Shown: positions 7,481 to 14,833, counted from the stretch's first letter. The stretch: DNA of 45,291 bases from Mesorhizobium sp. Root157 (GCF_001427385.1 NZ_LMGJ01000038.1:138048-183338); one strand, 5' to 3'. Made by a program: numbers and translations. Notes: generated from the sequence alone by a model not told the origin.

Positions 7481-7641
7481 CTAGGACCAATCGACATTCA
7501 GGTTTCGGGCGTGGCGCGAGCCGGATTTCGGTCCTGAAAAGGAGAAAAGCGCAAGGCGGTGTTGACCACCGTTGAGATACGCCGCGTCCCACTGGAATAT
7601 GGCATACCACGCCTCAAATCCTGAATGTCGATTGGTCCTAG
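7481..7641. mobile_element. MITE-like element, copy 1 (161 bp, no transposase)
   Basis: Both ends are perfect inverted copies of CTAGGACCAATCGACATTCAGG, and the match continues less perfectly to about 34 bp. Internal sequence is shared with copies at 13748-14020 and 30461-30531. Compared with the 273-bp copy it lacks two internal blocks. It sits at the CTAG that borders the adjacent RIME-like repeat (compare the intact CTAG at 38811-38814). Ends of the form C-TA-element-TA-G fit an IS630-type TA duplication within CTAG; an IS5-type 4-bp duplication is the alternative. Confidence 0.8.
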
Positions 7642-7752
7642 AGCGCGTCGCGATCTTCAGATTTGCTGGCGCGCTCTAAGTATCTATTTCTATATCTATT
7701 TCTATGCATGTCGTTATCCCGAAGCCGGTTCCCATTTTCGGGCGACATGCAT
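7641..7752. repeat. RIME-like double-palindrome intergenic repeat, copy 1
   Basis: Palindrome 1 (7641-7676) has arms GAGCGCG and CGCGCTC around an imperfect inner stem. Palindrome 2 (7704-7752) has arms ATGCATGTCG and CGACATGCAT with an inner CCCGAA/TTCGGG pair. Between them a 12-bp unit TATCTATTTCTA is present twice in tandem (7681-7704). Palindrome 1 recurs inverted at 38776-38812. The two-palindrome design resembles rhizobial intergenic mosaic elements; that name is from recall. Nothing else is recognised in 7753-7893. Confidence 0.65.
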
Positions 7753-7893
7753 TGGGTGTCGGCAGGTGCAAGGCTAAAGCCGCCGTCGGCGCCGGCGAGA
7801 TGGCGGGCTTGTAAGGCTTCTCCTCTGGAGATTCCGCGGTGCGATCAGGAGTCGGGCGGATGAAAATCCGGGCGGCGATGCGGGATGCGTCGC

Positions 7894-8937
7894 CTATTGC
7901 GCGTCGGCCATCAATTGCGCGCCGCCCACCCAGCGCCGCCATTCAGCCTCGCTGCCGTGAAACACATTGAGGTCGATCCTGCCGTTCACGCCTTGCGACA
8001 AGCCCGAGCCGGAATACTGCCAGAACAGCCATTTGCGACCCGGATAGACCTTGGACGGATGCTGAGCCACCGCGCGCAGCCAGAACGGGTGGTTCGGAAA
8101 TGCCCCGCGCAGATTGTCGGCGTAGAAGTCAGGCGAGGTGTAGATGATCGGGCGCTGGCCGTAGTGGCGCTCCAGCCTGTCCATGAAGACCTGCATCTTT
8201 TCGCGGACCTGGGCTTGCGAAGGCCGGCGCTTGCAACTCGATTCGCCGTTCCACTCCACATCGATGACCGGCGGTAGCGCCCCTTCCACCTTCGGCACAT
8301 TGCGGATGAACCAGTCGGCCTGCTGGCTGGCGACGCGGCACCAGTAGAAGAAATGGTAGGCGCCGCGCTTGATGCCGGCGGCATCGGCGCCGCGCCAGTT
8401 CTTCATGAACATCGGGTCGAGGTGGTCGCCGCCGTCGGTGGCCTTGATGAAGGCGAAATTGGCGCCCTGGCTGCGCAGCTTCGCCCAGTCGATATTGCCC
8501 TGCCAGCGCGAAACGTCGACGCCATGCACCGCATAGTGTTTCGGCTTGACCTTGCCGAAATTGATCGGCTTGGCGTCGCGGAAGCGATGCGGGTGGATGA
8601 CGCCGCCATCGATGGCGCGCGCCGCCCGGCTGGGCTTTTGCGCTGGGATAAGTGCTGCGACATCGACGGGCGGCATCGAAAAACCACTGTCCTGCGCCGG
8701 CTCGGGTTCGACCAGAACCGCCAGTTCCGGCTCGACGTCATCCGGTGCAGACATTACCGGCAGCGTTGCCTGCGGGCGTATGGCTGCTGCAGATCGCACA
8801 GCGGTTGCGGGTCGCGCGATCGAACTGGTGATTTCCGCCGAAGGCCTCGGCATCATGCCCTCGATGCCGGCGCTGGACGAGCACCCGGCAAGGCCGAAGC
8901 AAAGAAGCAGCGAAGCAAGAATGCCTGAGGAACGCAT
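7894..8937 (-). CDS. GH25 lysozyme-like lipoprotein
   Basis: A 347-residue protein. The N-terminus MRSSGILASLLLCFGLAGC is a lipoprotein signal with a lipobox ending in Cys, so it is predicted to be membrane-anchored and to act on peptidoglycan. Residues of about 25-135 form a proline/alanine-rich linker. The catalytic domain then shows GVDVSRWQGNIDWAKL, FAFIKATDGGDHLD, PPVIDVEWNGE (the DxE pair of family 25), IIYTSPDFY and WLFWQYSG, matching family order from end to end. ATG at 8937 was preferred over the TTG just upstream. It stands alone between a repeat cluster and a small ORF. Substrate is inferred from the family. Confidence 0.92.
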   Translation of the reverse strand: MRSSGILASLLLCFGLAGCSSSAGIEGMMPRPSAEITSSIARPATAVRSAAAIRPQATLPVMSAPDDVEPELAVLVEPEPAQDSGFSMPPVDVAALIPAQKPSRAARAIDGGVIHPHRFRDAKPINFGKVKPKHYAVHGVDVSRWQGNIDWAKLRSQGANFAFIKATDGGDHLDPMFMKNWRGADAAGIKRGAYHFFYWCRVASQQADWFIRNVPKVEGALPPVIDVEWNGESSCKRRPSQAQVREKMQVFMDRLERHYGQRPIIYTSPDFYADNLRGAFPNHPFWLRAVAQHPSKVYPGRKWLFWQYSGSGLSQGVNGRIDLNVFHGSEAEWRRWVGGAQLMADAQ

Positions 8938-9094
8938 CAAGGACCTGTACGCAGAACAAAACAGCCCCAGCAGCGACGCCCCGGGAATCCGGGCCGTTTA
9001 TGAACGATGAATTACCAAGAAAGATTGAATCGAATTTTTACCATACCGGCACAGCCCAGGACCAGGCCGGGTGCCTGCCTCCAGAAAACCAAAA

Positions 9095-9123
9095 CGCCGC
9101 CCGGGCCTGCACCCGGACGGCGG
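9095..9123 (-). terminator. Hairpin with T-rich tail downstream of the small ORF at 9202-9396
   Basis: On the minus strand a GC-rich stem (CCGCCGTCCGGG pairing imperfectly with CCCGGGCGGCG, 6-base loop) is followed by GTTTTGGTTTTC. It lies about 80 bases after the stop of the small minus-strand ORF. It could serve as that gene's rho-independent terminator. Confidence 0.5.
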
Positions 9124-9201
9124 TCGATTGGTTGAAAATCCGATACGAAAGCAAATGGCGCAAACGCGAGATTCAATAGTCCCGCTCGCGGTACGCGGCC
9201 C

Positions 9202-9396
9202 CTAGCTGCAGAGGCCGTGCTCCCAGCATTCGCGCGCAACCATGTAAGCGGGCGGCAGCGAGGGGTCTTCGGTGCGGGCGTGGGCGCGTTCCAGCATCCA
9301 GCGCACCCCTTTGGGATTGACGCGGTCCCTTTGCATGACGAGTTGGACCATGGGGTCGCTCAACAGTTCATCCAGCTTGCTGTGTTCATCTCTCAT
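9202..9396 (-). CDS. Small hypothetical protein (64 aa)
   Basis: I do not recognise the family. The protein is charged and soluble, without a signal or membrane segment, and ends in WEHGLCS. The core reads as two amphipathic helices (SKLDELLSDPMVQLVM and GVRWMLERAHAR). The start is well supported: AGAGGTG lies 6 bases before the ATG at 9396, and a hairpin with a T-rich tail follows the stop. It is divergent from the denitrification-side genes, with a Fnr-type box at 9525-9538 between them, so it could belong to that regulon. Function unknown. Confidence 0.65.
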   Translation of the reverse strand: MRDEHSKLDELLSDPMVQLVMQRDRVNPKGVRWMLERAHARTEDPSLPPAYMVARECWEHGLCS

Positions 9397-9524
9397 CGAT
9401 CACCTCTTTGTTCATGCTGCGACCCATAAATAGGAACGCAATCATGGCTAGCCAATGACGGCTGCGCGGTAATGCGGTCACAAAAGCAAGAAATTTCGAC
9501 CCAGTTCCGCATTTCCGCATTTAT

Positions 9525-9538
9525 TTGCGTTTTGACAA
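9525..9538. promoter_or_regulatory. Candidate Fnr/NnrR-type box upstream of the DUF2249 gene
   Basis: TTGCGTTTTGACAA fits TTG-N8-CAA, the general Crp/Fnr-family binding pattern. It lies about 100 bases before the DUF2249 start and 130 bases before the divergent small ORF. Its first half TTGC is shared with the three other boxes in the nir region. Confidence 0.45.
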
Positions 9539-9637
9539 GCAGGAGCGCCAGCCTGGCGCTTAGCCTGGGGTCAGCTGGAGCCGAACCTGCCGCCTCGCTC
9601 GGGCATCTTCCATTCCGGCGGCATCGGGGACTGAAAC

Positions 9638-9910
9638 ATGACCGCAGAACCGGGCACCACGCCCCTCATCGACGTGCGGACGATCGCGCCCTTCGAGCGC
9701 CACCAGCGCATCTTCGACATGCTGGGTGCGCTCAGCCACGGCGGCTCGCTCATCATCGTCAACGATCACGACCCGCGCCCGCTGCGGGCGCAAATCGAGA
9801 TGCGCCATCCGGGCGCGTATTCGTGGGAGTATCTGCAGCAAGGCCCTGACCTGTGGCGCGTCGAGATCAGCCGCCCGCATACGTCTGACTGCGGCAGCGG
9901 CGGTCACTGA
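9638..9910 (+). CDS. DUF2249 domain-containing protein
   Basis: A 90-residue protein that is one DUF2249 domain: LIDVRTIAPFERHQRIFDML, then SLIIVNDHDPRPLRAQIEM and WEYLQQGPDLWRVEISR. DUF2249 proteins are small cytosolic proteins often encoded near nitric oxide and nitrite reductase genes and under NnrR/Fnr control; their biochemical role is not settled. Here it lies 130 bases before a DUF454 membrane protein and about 700 bases before nirK, and a TTG-N8-CAA box precedes it. A role in nitrosative or oxygen-limited metabolism is inferred from context only. Confidence 0.88.
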   Translation: MTAEPGTTPLIDVRTIAPFERHQRIFDMLGALSHGGSLIIVNDHDPRPLRAQIEMRHPGAYSWEYLQQGPDLWRVEISRPHTSDCGSGGH

Positions 9911-10037
9911 CGGTTCGACGCCATCCTCTGCTGCGCCAGCAACATGGCAGTGGCGTTACGGGCGCTGCGGTGGCATCAAAGGCGGCGATGACACTGGCCC
10001 AGACACACCCACTCCAACCGAATGCCGGCGGAGCGCC

Positions 10038-10391
10038 ATGCGCATCGTCTTTCTGATCCTCGGCTTCATCAGCCTGGGGCTGGGTGGGCTTGGCGTGGTG
10101 CTTCCGCTCTTGCCGGCAACGCCGTTCATCATTCTTGCCGCCTTTTTCTTCGCCAGATCTTCACCTGCGCTGCATGATCGGCTGCTGCAAAGCCGGACAT
10201 TCGGCAAGGCCATCCGCGACTGGCGCGACAAGCGCGCCATCAGCCGCAAAGGCAAGATCGCGGCTGTCATCGCCATGGCGCTTACGCTTGTGCTGTCGCT
10301 CGTTCTTGGCACCGATCTCAGGATCGTGGCTATCCAGGCCCTGGCGCTGTGCGGCGCGGCAACCTTCATCCTGACGCGCAATACGGCTTGA
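10038..10391 (+). CDS. DUF454 (YbaN-like) inner membrane protein
   Basis: A 117-residue protein beginning MRIVFLILGFISLGLGGLGV. It has the DUF454 signature VLPLLPATPFIILAAFFFAR followed by SSPALHDRLLQ and FGKAIRDWRDKRAI. Two C-terminal hydrophobic stretches (AAVIAMALTLVLSLVLG and IQALALCGAATFIL) suggest three to four membrane helices. The longer open frame upstream of ATG 10038 is not family-like. It sits between DUF2249 and nirK on the same strand; DUF454 genes are frequent neighbours of haem and denitrification genes. The molecular function is unknown. Confidence 0.88.
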   Translation: MRIVFLILGFISLGLGGLGVVLPLLPATPFIILAAFFFARSSPALHDRLLQSRTFGKAIRDWRDKRAISRKGKIAAVIAMALTLVLSLVLGTDLRIVAIQALALCGAATFILTRNTA

Positions 10392-10504
10392 TCCTGACCA
10401 AGGACCGGCAAATGCGCCGGCACTAACCGGATCGGACGTCATACCCGCGCATTGGCCCGAGAGGCATTGCGGTCCGGCCATGGTGGCTCGCACCGTCATT
10501 TCGT

Positions 10505-10518
10505 TTGCACTGCAACAA
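10505..10518. promoter_or_regulatory. Candidate NnrR/Fnr box upstream of nirK
   Basis: TTGCACTGCAACAA fits TTG-N8-CAA and extends to TTTG...CAAA with the flanking bases. Its centre is about 78 bases before the nirK ATG, a workable position for activation by the Crp/Fnr-family regulator encoded at 13047-13751. Confidence 0.5.
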
Positions 10519-10589
10519 AGAGCTTATTGTGCATCGCAACTAAACTTCAGGTCATCAGCAACGTGAATGGTCCTGAAGGAGATTTGACC

Positions 10590-11708
10590 ATGTTGACGCG
10601 TCGTGAAGCACTCTTGGGCACCGCCGCCGGTACGGCCGGTGCCGTCCTCATGGCCGCTATGGCCGCCACCCCTGCGCTGGCCCAGGTGCCGGCTGCCGAC
10701 ATCAGGAGCCTGCCGCGCCAGAAGGTGAAGCTGGTTGCCCCACCCTTCGTGCATGAGCACGAACAGGTCGCAACAAGCGGGCCGAAAGTCGTGGAATTCC
10801 TGCTCACGGTCAAGGAACAGCCTGTGGTGATCGACCGCGAGGGCACCACGATGCAGGCCATGACCTACAACGGCTCCATTCCTGCGCCGATGATGGTCGT
10901 GCATGAAGGCGACTATGTCGAACTCACGCTGGTCAACCCCGAGACCAACGAAATGCCGCACAACATCGACTTTCATGCGGCGACCGGTGCGCTTGGCGGC
11001 GGCGCGCTCACCCACGTCAACCCCGGCGAACAGGTCGTGCTGCGCTTCAAGGCGACGCGGACCGGCACCTTCGTCTATCACTGCGCGCCGGAAGGCATGA
11101 TCCCCTGGCACGTCGTCTCCGGCATGAGCGGCACCGTCATGGTGCTGCCGCGCGACGGCCTCGAGGACGAGAACGGCAAGCAGCTGACCTACGACAAGCT
11201 GTTCTACATCGGCGAGAACGACTTCTACGTGCCGCGCGACGAGAACGGCAAATACAAGAGCTACGAGACGCTCGGCGAGAGCTATGAGGAGACGTTGAAC
11301 GTCATGCGCGGGCTGATCCCCACCCATGTGGTGTTCAACGGCAAGGTCGGCGCCTTGACCGGCGACAACGCGCTGAAGGCCAAGGTCGGCGACCGAGTGC
11401 TGATCGTCCATGCCCAGGCCAACCGGGACACCCGCCCGCACCTGATCGGCGGCCACGGCGACTATGTCTGGGAACAGGGCAAGTTCAACAACGCCCCTGC
11501 CAAGGACCTCGAAACCTGGTTCATCCGCGGCGGATCCGCCGGGGCAGCATTCTACACCTTCCTGCAGCCGGGTGTTTATGCCTACGTCAACCACAACCTG
11601 ATCGAGGCGGCCGAACTCGGTGCCACCGCCCATATCACGGTGGAAGGCGAGTGGGACGACGATCTTATGGCGCAGGTCTCCGCACCCGGCCCGATCCGGG
11701 CGATCTAA
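10590..11708 (+). CDS. nirK: Copper-containing nitrite reductase NirK (class I)
   Basis: A 372-residue enzyme that reduces nitrite to nitric oxide in the periplasm during denitrification. The Tat-type leader begins MLTRREALLGTAAG and ends near ALA-Q. Two cupredoxin domains carry every expected ligand: type 1 copper His124, Cys165, His174, Met179; type 2 copper His129, His164, His335; catalytic Asp127 and His284. These keep a constant offset of 29 from the Alcaligenes faecalis numbering. HCAPEGMIPWHVVSGMSG is the class I pattern. GAAGGAG precedes the ATG. nirV follows after 59 bases, with nnrR nearby. All catalytic residues are intact. Confidence 0.98.
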   Translation: MLTRREALLGTAAGTAGAVLMAAMAATPALAQVPAADIRSLPRQKVKLVAPPFVHEHEQVATSGPKVVEFLLTVKEQPVVIDREGTTMQAMTYNGSIPAPMMVVHEGDYVELTLVNPETNEMPHNIDFHAATGALGGGALTHVNPGEQVVLRFKATRTGTFVYHCAPEGMIPWHVVSGMSGTVMVLPRDGLEDENGKQLTYDKLFYIGENDFYVPRDENGKYKSYETLGESYEETLNVMRGLIPTHVVFNGKVGALTGDNALKAKVGDRVLIVHAQANRDTRPHLIGGHGDYVWEQGKFNNAPAKDLETWFIRGGSAGAAFYTFLQPGVYAYVNHNLIEAAELGATAHITVEGEWDDDLMAQVSAPGPIRAI

Positions 11709-11726
11709 GGGGATAGTACCCTGGGC

Positions 11727-11750
11727 GGCCCGTCGGAATTCCGGCGGGCC
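11727..11750 (+). other. Intercistronic hairpin between nirK and nirV
   Basis: GGCCCGTCGG, AATT, CCGGCGGGCC form a 10-bp stem with one T-G pair. It follows the nirK stop by 18 bases. There is no T-run after it, so partial termination or mRNA stabilisation is more likely than full termination. It would allow more NirK than NirV. Confidence 0.55.
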
Positions 11751-11767
11751 ATTTGCAAGGGCTGGTC

Positions 11768-12652
11768 ATGAAACGCAAGGTTCAGGCTTCAGTGGCAATG
11801 GCGGCATCGATGCTCGCCCTGGCCGGCATCTTTGCTCCCGACGCTATCAGCGTTACCCATAGATCGCCCGCGCAGTTGCTGGGCGAACCGGAAACCGTGG
11901 CGATCGCGCCGGGTTCGTTCGAATTTCGCCTACCCGGCGAGTTTCTGAAAAACGACTATCCGGTGGATGCGCCCTTGCAGACCACCGCCATGCGGCGCGG
12001 ATTCGCGATCATGAAATACCAGGTCAGCGCGGCCGACTATGCGCGCTGCGTCGCCGATGGCGCCTGCGAGGCGCCGGACGTCGTTACAGCGACCGCAGGC
12101 GACGCCATGCCTTTAACCGGCGTCAGCTATCGCGACGCCACCGCCTATGCCGCGTGGCTGTCCGAACGTACGGGCTCTGTCTGGCGGCTCCCCACCGACG
12201 CCGAATGGGCCTATGCCGCCGCCGACCGCTATGCCGATGACGCGCTGCTCCTCGCCGCCGACGGCAGCAACCCTGCCGAACGCTGGCTGGCGCGCTATCG
12301 CAGCGAAGCCGACAGGACCGGGCCGGACCCGCAACCCAAGCCTCGCGGCCATTTCGGCGCGAATGCCAAGGGTGTAGCCGACATCGCCGGCAATGTGTGG
12401 GAATGGACCACCACCTGTTACACCCGCACGCGGCTCGCCGACGGCGTGGCGCAAACCGAAAGTACGGACAATTGCGGTGTGCGCATCGTCGGCGGCAGGC
12501 ATCGCGGCTACATGTCCTACTTCATCCGCGACGGCAAAAGCGGCGGCTGTGCCGCCGGCATGGCGCCCGACAATCTCGGCATCCGCCTTGTGCGCGAGCC
12601 GGATTCGCTGCTGACCCGGCTGAAGAAGCTGTTGCCGGCCAGGATCGCCTGA
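11768..12652 (+). CDS. nirV: NirV, formylglycine-generating-enzyme-like protein of nitrite reduction
   Basis: A 294-residue protein with an N-terminal signal or anchor (MAASMLALAGIFAPDAISV) and an FGE-sulfatase/SUMF1-type domain. Visible markers are PGSFEFRLPGEF, GFAIMKYQVSAADYARCV, PLTGVSYRDATAYAAWLSER, WRLPTDAEWAYAAADRYADD, DIAGNVWEWT and LGIRLVRE. NirV genes typically follow nirK; the role is thought to concern NirK maturation or function but is not biochemically defined. ATG at 11768 was chosen over an upstream TTG. Nothing suggests truncation. Confidence 0.93.
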   Translation: MKRKVQASVAMAASMLALAGIFAPDAISVTHRSPAQLLGEPETVAIAPGSFEFRLPGEFLKNDYPVDAPLQTTAMRRGFAIMKYQVSAADYARCVADGACEAPDVVTATAGDAMPLTGVSYRDATAYAAWLSERTGSVWRLPTDAEWAYAAADRYADDALLLAADGSNPAERWLARYRSEADRTGPDPQPKPRGHFGANAKGVADIAGNVWEWTTTCYTRTRLADGVAQTESTDNCGVRIVGGRHRGYMSYFIRDGKSGGCAAGMAPDNLGIRLVREPDSLLTRLKKLLPARIA

Positions 12653-12664
12653 TTGCAGCGCGCC

Positions 12665-12859
12665 CTACTGCGTGCGCTTCCGTAACTCGGCCTCGGCAAA
12701 GGCCAGCCAGTCGGCCAGCAGATAGCGGTCTTCCTTGGAAAAGGGTGCCCGCCGCTTCATGTCGTCGAAGCTGTCGCCCGGATGGCAGCGGTCGAACGCC
12801 TCGCGTGCAACCGCTTCAATGAGAACCCGGCGTTCACGATCGTCGGTGGGTGAAATCAT
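12665..12859 (-). CDS. Small hypothetical protein near nirV (64 aa)
   Basis: Begins MISPTDDRERR and is strongly charged, with predicted helices such as LIEAVAREAFDRC and LLADWLAFAEAELRKR. No signal or membrane segment is present. The family is not recognised. The ATG at 12859 is preceded by AGCGGAG; an upstream in-frame codon at 12886 is a weaker choice. It is convergent with nirV (12 bases between stops) and shares its upstream region with nnrR, where a TTGC-N6-GCAA box lies at 12915-12928. A denitrification-linked role is inferred from location only. Confidence 0.65.
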   Translation of the reverse strand: MISPTDDRERRVLIEAVAREAFDRCHPGDSFDDMKRRAPFSKEDRYLLADWLAFAEAELRKRTQ

Positions 12860-12914
12860 GGCACAACTCCGCTTGCTCCCTTCCACTCACTAAACGCGCG
12901 TCCGCACGAAATCT

Positions 12915-12928
12915 TTGCTGCCCGGCAA
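12915..12928. promoter_or_regulatory. Candidate NnrR/Fnr box between the small ORF and nnrR
   Basis: TTGCTGCCCGGCAA is TTGC-N6-GCAA, a symmetric version of TTG-N8-CAA. It lies 56 bases before the small minus-strand gene and about 120 bases before nnrR, so it could serve either, including autoregulation. A short inverted repeat TGATC-GTA-GATCA (13020-13032) also lies right before the nnrR Shine-Dalgarno. Confidence 0.5.
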
Positions 12929-13046
12929 GTTGGACGAAAAGCCTTCTCCATATCCCCCGCCTGGCTCACCCTGTGTGACACTGGTGCGGTAGGCGTCGGC
13001 ACCTTATTGGTGTATCTGCTGATCGTAGATCATCAGGAGAAGCCGC

Positions 13047-13751
13047 TTGAGCCGTCTCGACCGCTCTTTGATTTCCGGCCTGCCCCTTTTTCAGGGCATT
13101 GCCCCCGCCGATCTCGACGCCGTCATGCAGCAGGCGCGCTCGTTGCGCGTAGCCAAGGGTGACGCGATCTTCGAGCAGGAGGGCGACGCCCATTCGTTTT
13201 TTCTCCTGCTCGACGGCTATGCCCGCGTGGTGAAGACGACGCCGGACGGCCAGCAGGTCATCGTGCGTTACATCAGCGCCGGCGAACTGATGGGGATCGC
13301 CCAGGCGCTCGGCCGCAAGACCTATCCCGCCAATGCCATTGCCGTGGTCGATTGCGTCGTGCTGGCCTGGCCGGGGCAGTTGTGGGCCGAATTCGCGGCG
13401 CGATTTCCAAGCTTCGGCACCGGCACCTACAACACCGTCGGTGAGCGGCTTAACGATGCACAGACCCGCTTCGTCGAAATGTCGACCGAGCAGGTCGAGC
13501 AACGCGTCGCCAACACGGTGCTGCGCCTCGCCAACCAGACCGGCCGCAAGACCGAAGACGGCTTGCTGATCGACTTCCCGATCTCGCGCCAGGACATCGC
13601 CGAGATGACCGGCACGACGCTGCACACCGTCAGCCGCCTTTTGACGGCGTGGGAAGAAAGAGGCCTGGTCAAGAGCGGCCGCCAGCGCGTCACCGTGGTC
13701 GAGCCTCACCGCCTGCTGCTGCTTGCCGAAGGTCGCGCGGACAAAACCTAG
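13047..13751 (+). CDS. nnrR: Crp/Fnr-family transcriptional regulator (NnrR-type)
   Basis: A 234-residue regulator with an N-terminal cyclic-nucleotide-binding-like beta-roll (about 12-130; GDAIFEQEGDAHSFFLLLDG), a dimerisation helix and a C-terminal winged helix (about 170-220) with QDIAEMTGTTLHTVSRLLTA as the DNA-reading region. No cysteine cluster for an Fnr-type iron-sulfur centre is visible, so it resembles NnrR/Dnr proteins, which respond to nitric oxide. TTG at 13047 is the start because AGGAGA lies 6 bases upstream. The TAG stop lies in the CTAG that forms the left end of a MITE. Beside nirKV, it is the likely activator of the cluster. Confidence 0.87.
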   Translation: MSRLDRSLISGLPLFQGIAPADLDAVMQQARSLRVAKGDAIFEQEGDAHSFFLLLDGYARVVKTTPDGQQVIVRYISAGELMGIAQALGRKTYPANAIAVVDCVVLAWPGQLWAEFAARFPSFGTGTYNTVGERLNDAQTRFVEMSTEQVEQRVANTVLRLANQTGRKTEDGLLIDFPISRQDIAEMTGTTLHTVSRLLTAWEERGLVKSGRQRVTVVEPHRLLLLAEGRADKT

Positions 13752-14020
13752 GACCAATCGACATTCAGGTTTCGGGCGTGGCGCGAGCCGGATTTCGGTC
13801 CTGAAAAGGAGAAAAGCGCAAGGCAGTGTTGACCACCGTTGAGCATTTTCGACGCATTCAGGGCCGAAATGCGCCGCGTCCCACCGGGATATGGCAAAAG
13901 TCGCCCATTTCCACGTCGCGAAGCCTCGACGGTGGTCCACACCGCCTTCGGCTCCGCTCCTCGAACTGAGCGATTTTTGCTCATACCACGCCTCAAACCC
14001 TGAATATCGATTGGTCCTAG
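13748..14020. mobile_element. MITE-like element, copy 2 (273 bp, longest copy)
   Basis: The ends are CTAGGACCAATCGACATTCAGG and, inverted, CTAGGACCAATCGATATTCAGG; the terminal repeats continue with mismatches to about 34 bp. It contains internal sequence missing from copy 1. The left CTAG supplies the TAG stop of nnrR and the right CTAG supplies the TAG stop of the convergent DUF1858 gene. Removing the element rebuilds a single CTAG shared by both stop codons. No transposase frame is present. Confidence 0.85.
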
Positions 14021-14253
14021 CACGCCAATTTCGCGCGCCGCCCCTTGTCGGCCGACATGATCGCCGCCTCGAATTCACGGCGCAGCCTCGCCTCGTCCAG
14101 CCCATGCTCGCGAGCCGCGTCGGCGATCGTGTGGAAAGACCCGATCGGGCAACCGACGCACAACAGTTGATGACGGATCGCGACGCGAACCGTTGCCGGC
14201 CATTTCCGCATCATCTCGTCCATGCTCGTCGTGCTGTCCAGTGTCGGCTCCAT
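14017..14253 (-). CDS. DUF1858 domain-containing protein
   Basis: A 78-residue protein. The core TSMDEMMRKWPATVRVAIRH plus CVGCPIGSFHTIADAAREHG is the DUF1858 pattern, with a CxxC pair (Cys-Val-Gly-Cys) as in small redox or disulfide-type proteins. Such genes often neighbour nitric-oxide-related genes. ATG at 14253 begins MEPTLDS; a TTG at 14262 in frame is the alternative. Its stop codon is provided by the terminal CTAG of the adjacent MITE. A TTGC-N6-GCAA box lies 57 bases upstream, so NnrR control is plausible. Biochemical function unknown. Confidence 0.88.
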   Translation of the reverse strand: MEPTLDSTTSMDEMMRKWPATVRVAIRHQLLCVGCPIGSFHTIADAAREHGLDEARLRREFEAAIMSADKGRRAKLAC

Positions 14254-14309
14254 CACCCGCAATCCGTCCGTGATGGGACCGACATTGGCCGCACCCCGCC
14301 ACGCCGTCG

Positions 14310-14323
14310 TTGCGTGCGAGCAA
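14310..14323. promoter_or_regulatory. Candidate NnrR/Fnr box upstream of the DUF1858 gene
   Basis: TTGCGTGCGAGCAA is TTGC-N6-GCAA. Its nearest base lies 57 bases before the ATG of the DUF1858 gene on the minus strand. It has the same form as the box at 12915-12928. Confidence 0.5.
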
Positions 14324-14413
14324 ACAGGACCGGCTTTAAATACCTAAGGCCTGGCGGGATTCAGGTCCGGAAGCGCAGGAAGCCGCCATCTGCAAGCCAC
14401 CATCACCTCAGAT

Positions 14414-14662
14414 CTAATGCCGCTTTGCCTGCACCAGATAGGCGTCGATGTCGGCCTCGCCCAGCCACTTCGCTGCCTCCAGCCGATGCAACCCCTCGAC
14501 CAGAACGTAGCGCTTGCCGTCATGGCGTACCTGGATCGGTGTCTTCATGCCGTTTTCGAGGATGTCCTCGGCCAGATGCCGCACCGTTTCGGGATGCAGC
14601 GTCTTGCGGCGCGCGCTCGGCACGTAGATGTCGTCAACCTTGACCTTCTGCACTCTCAGCAT
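14414..14662 (-). CDS. Short ParB/Srx-like N-terminal domain protein
   Basis: An 82-residue protein starting MLRVQKVKVDDIYVP. It shows the ParB N-terminal pattern HPETVRHLAEDILENGMKTP (a self-and-neighbour helix, then IQVRH) and the EGLHRLEAAKWLG motif, which corresponds to the GERR-like nucleotide-binding box of ParB/sulfiredoxin folds. There is no helix-turn-helix, so it is not a chromosome-partition ParB. ATG at 14662 has GGAG just upstream; the longer frame to 14803 is unlikely. It is divergent from the aminotransferase operon. Such stand-alone proteins are common in rhizobia and their activity is unknown. Confidence 0.8.
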   Translation of the reverse strand: MLRVQKVKVDDIYVPSARRKTLHPETVRHLAEDILENGMKTPIQVRHDGKRYVLVEGLHRLEAAKWLGEADIDAYLVQAKRH

Positions 14663-14833
14663 GGCGGCTCCGGCGGCGAAAAGATGCCCGCCACAGTGGA
14701 TAGTGCGTTTCAGCACGAACGCAAGCTCCGGCATCGGCCGGACCGAAACTCTGGTCCGATGGTTTCCATTTGACGGCCTGCCGGCGGATGGCCGAAATGG
14801 CAACGATCACCGGGCAAGTTCGCAGAGTTTCCA

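Noticed and set aside
10524..11633. 369-codon minus-strand frame antisense to nirK
   Set aside because: nirK has every copper ligand in place; the antisense product is rich in Val, His and Gly with no family pattern.
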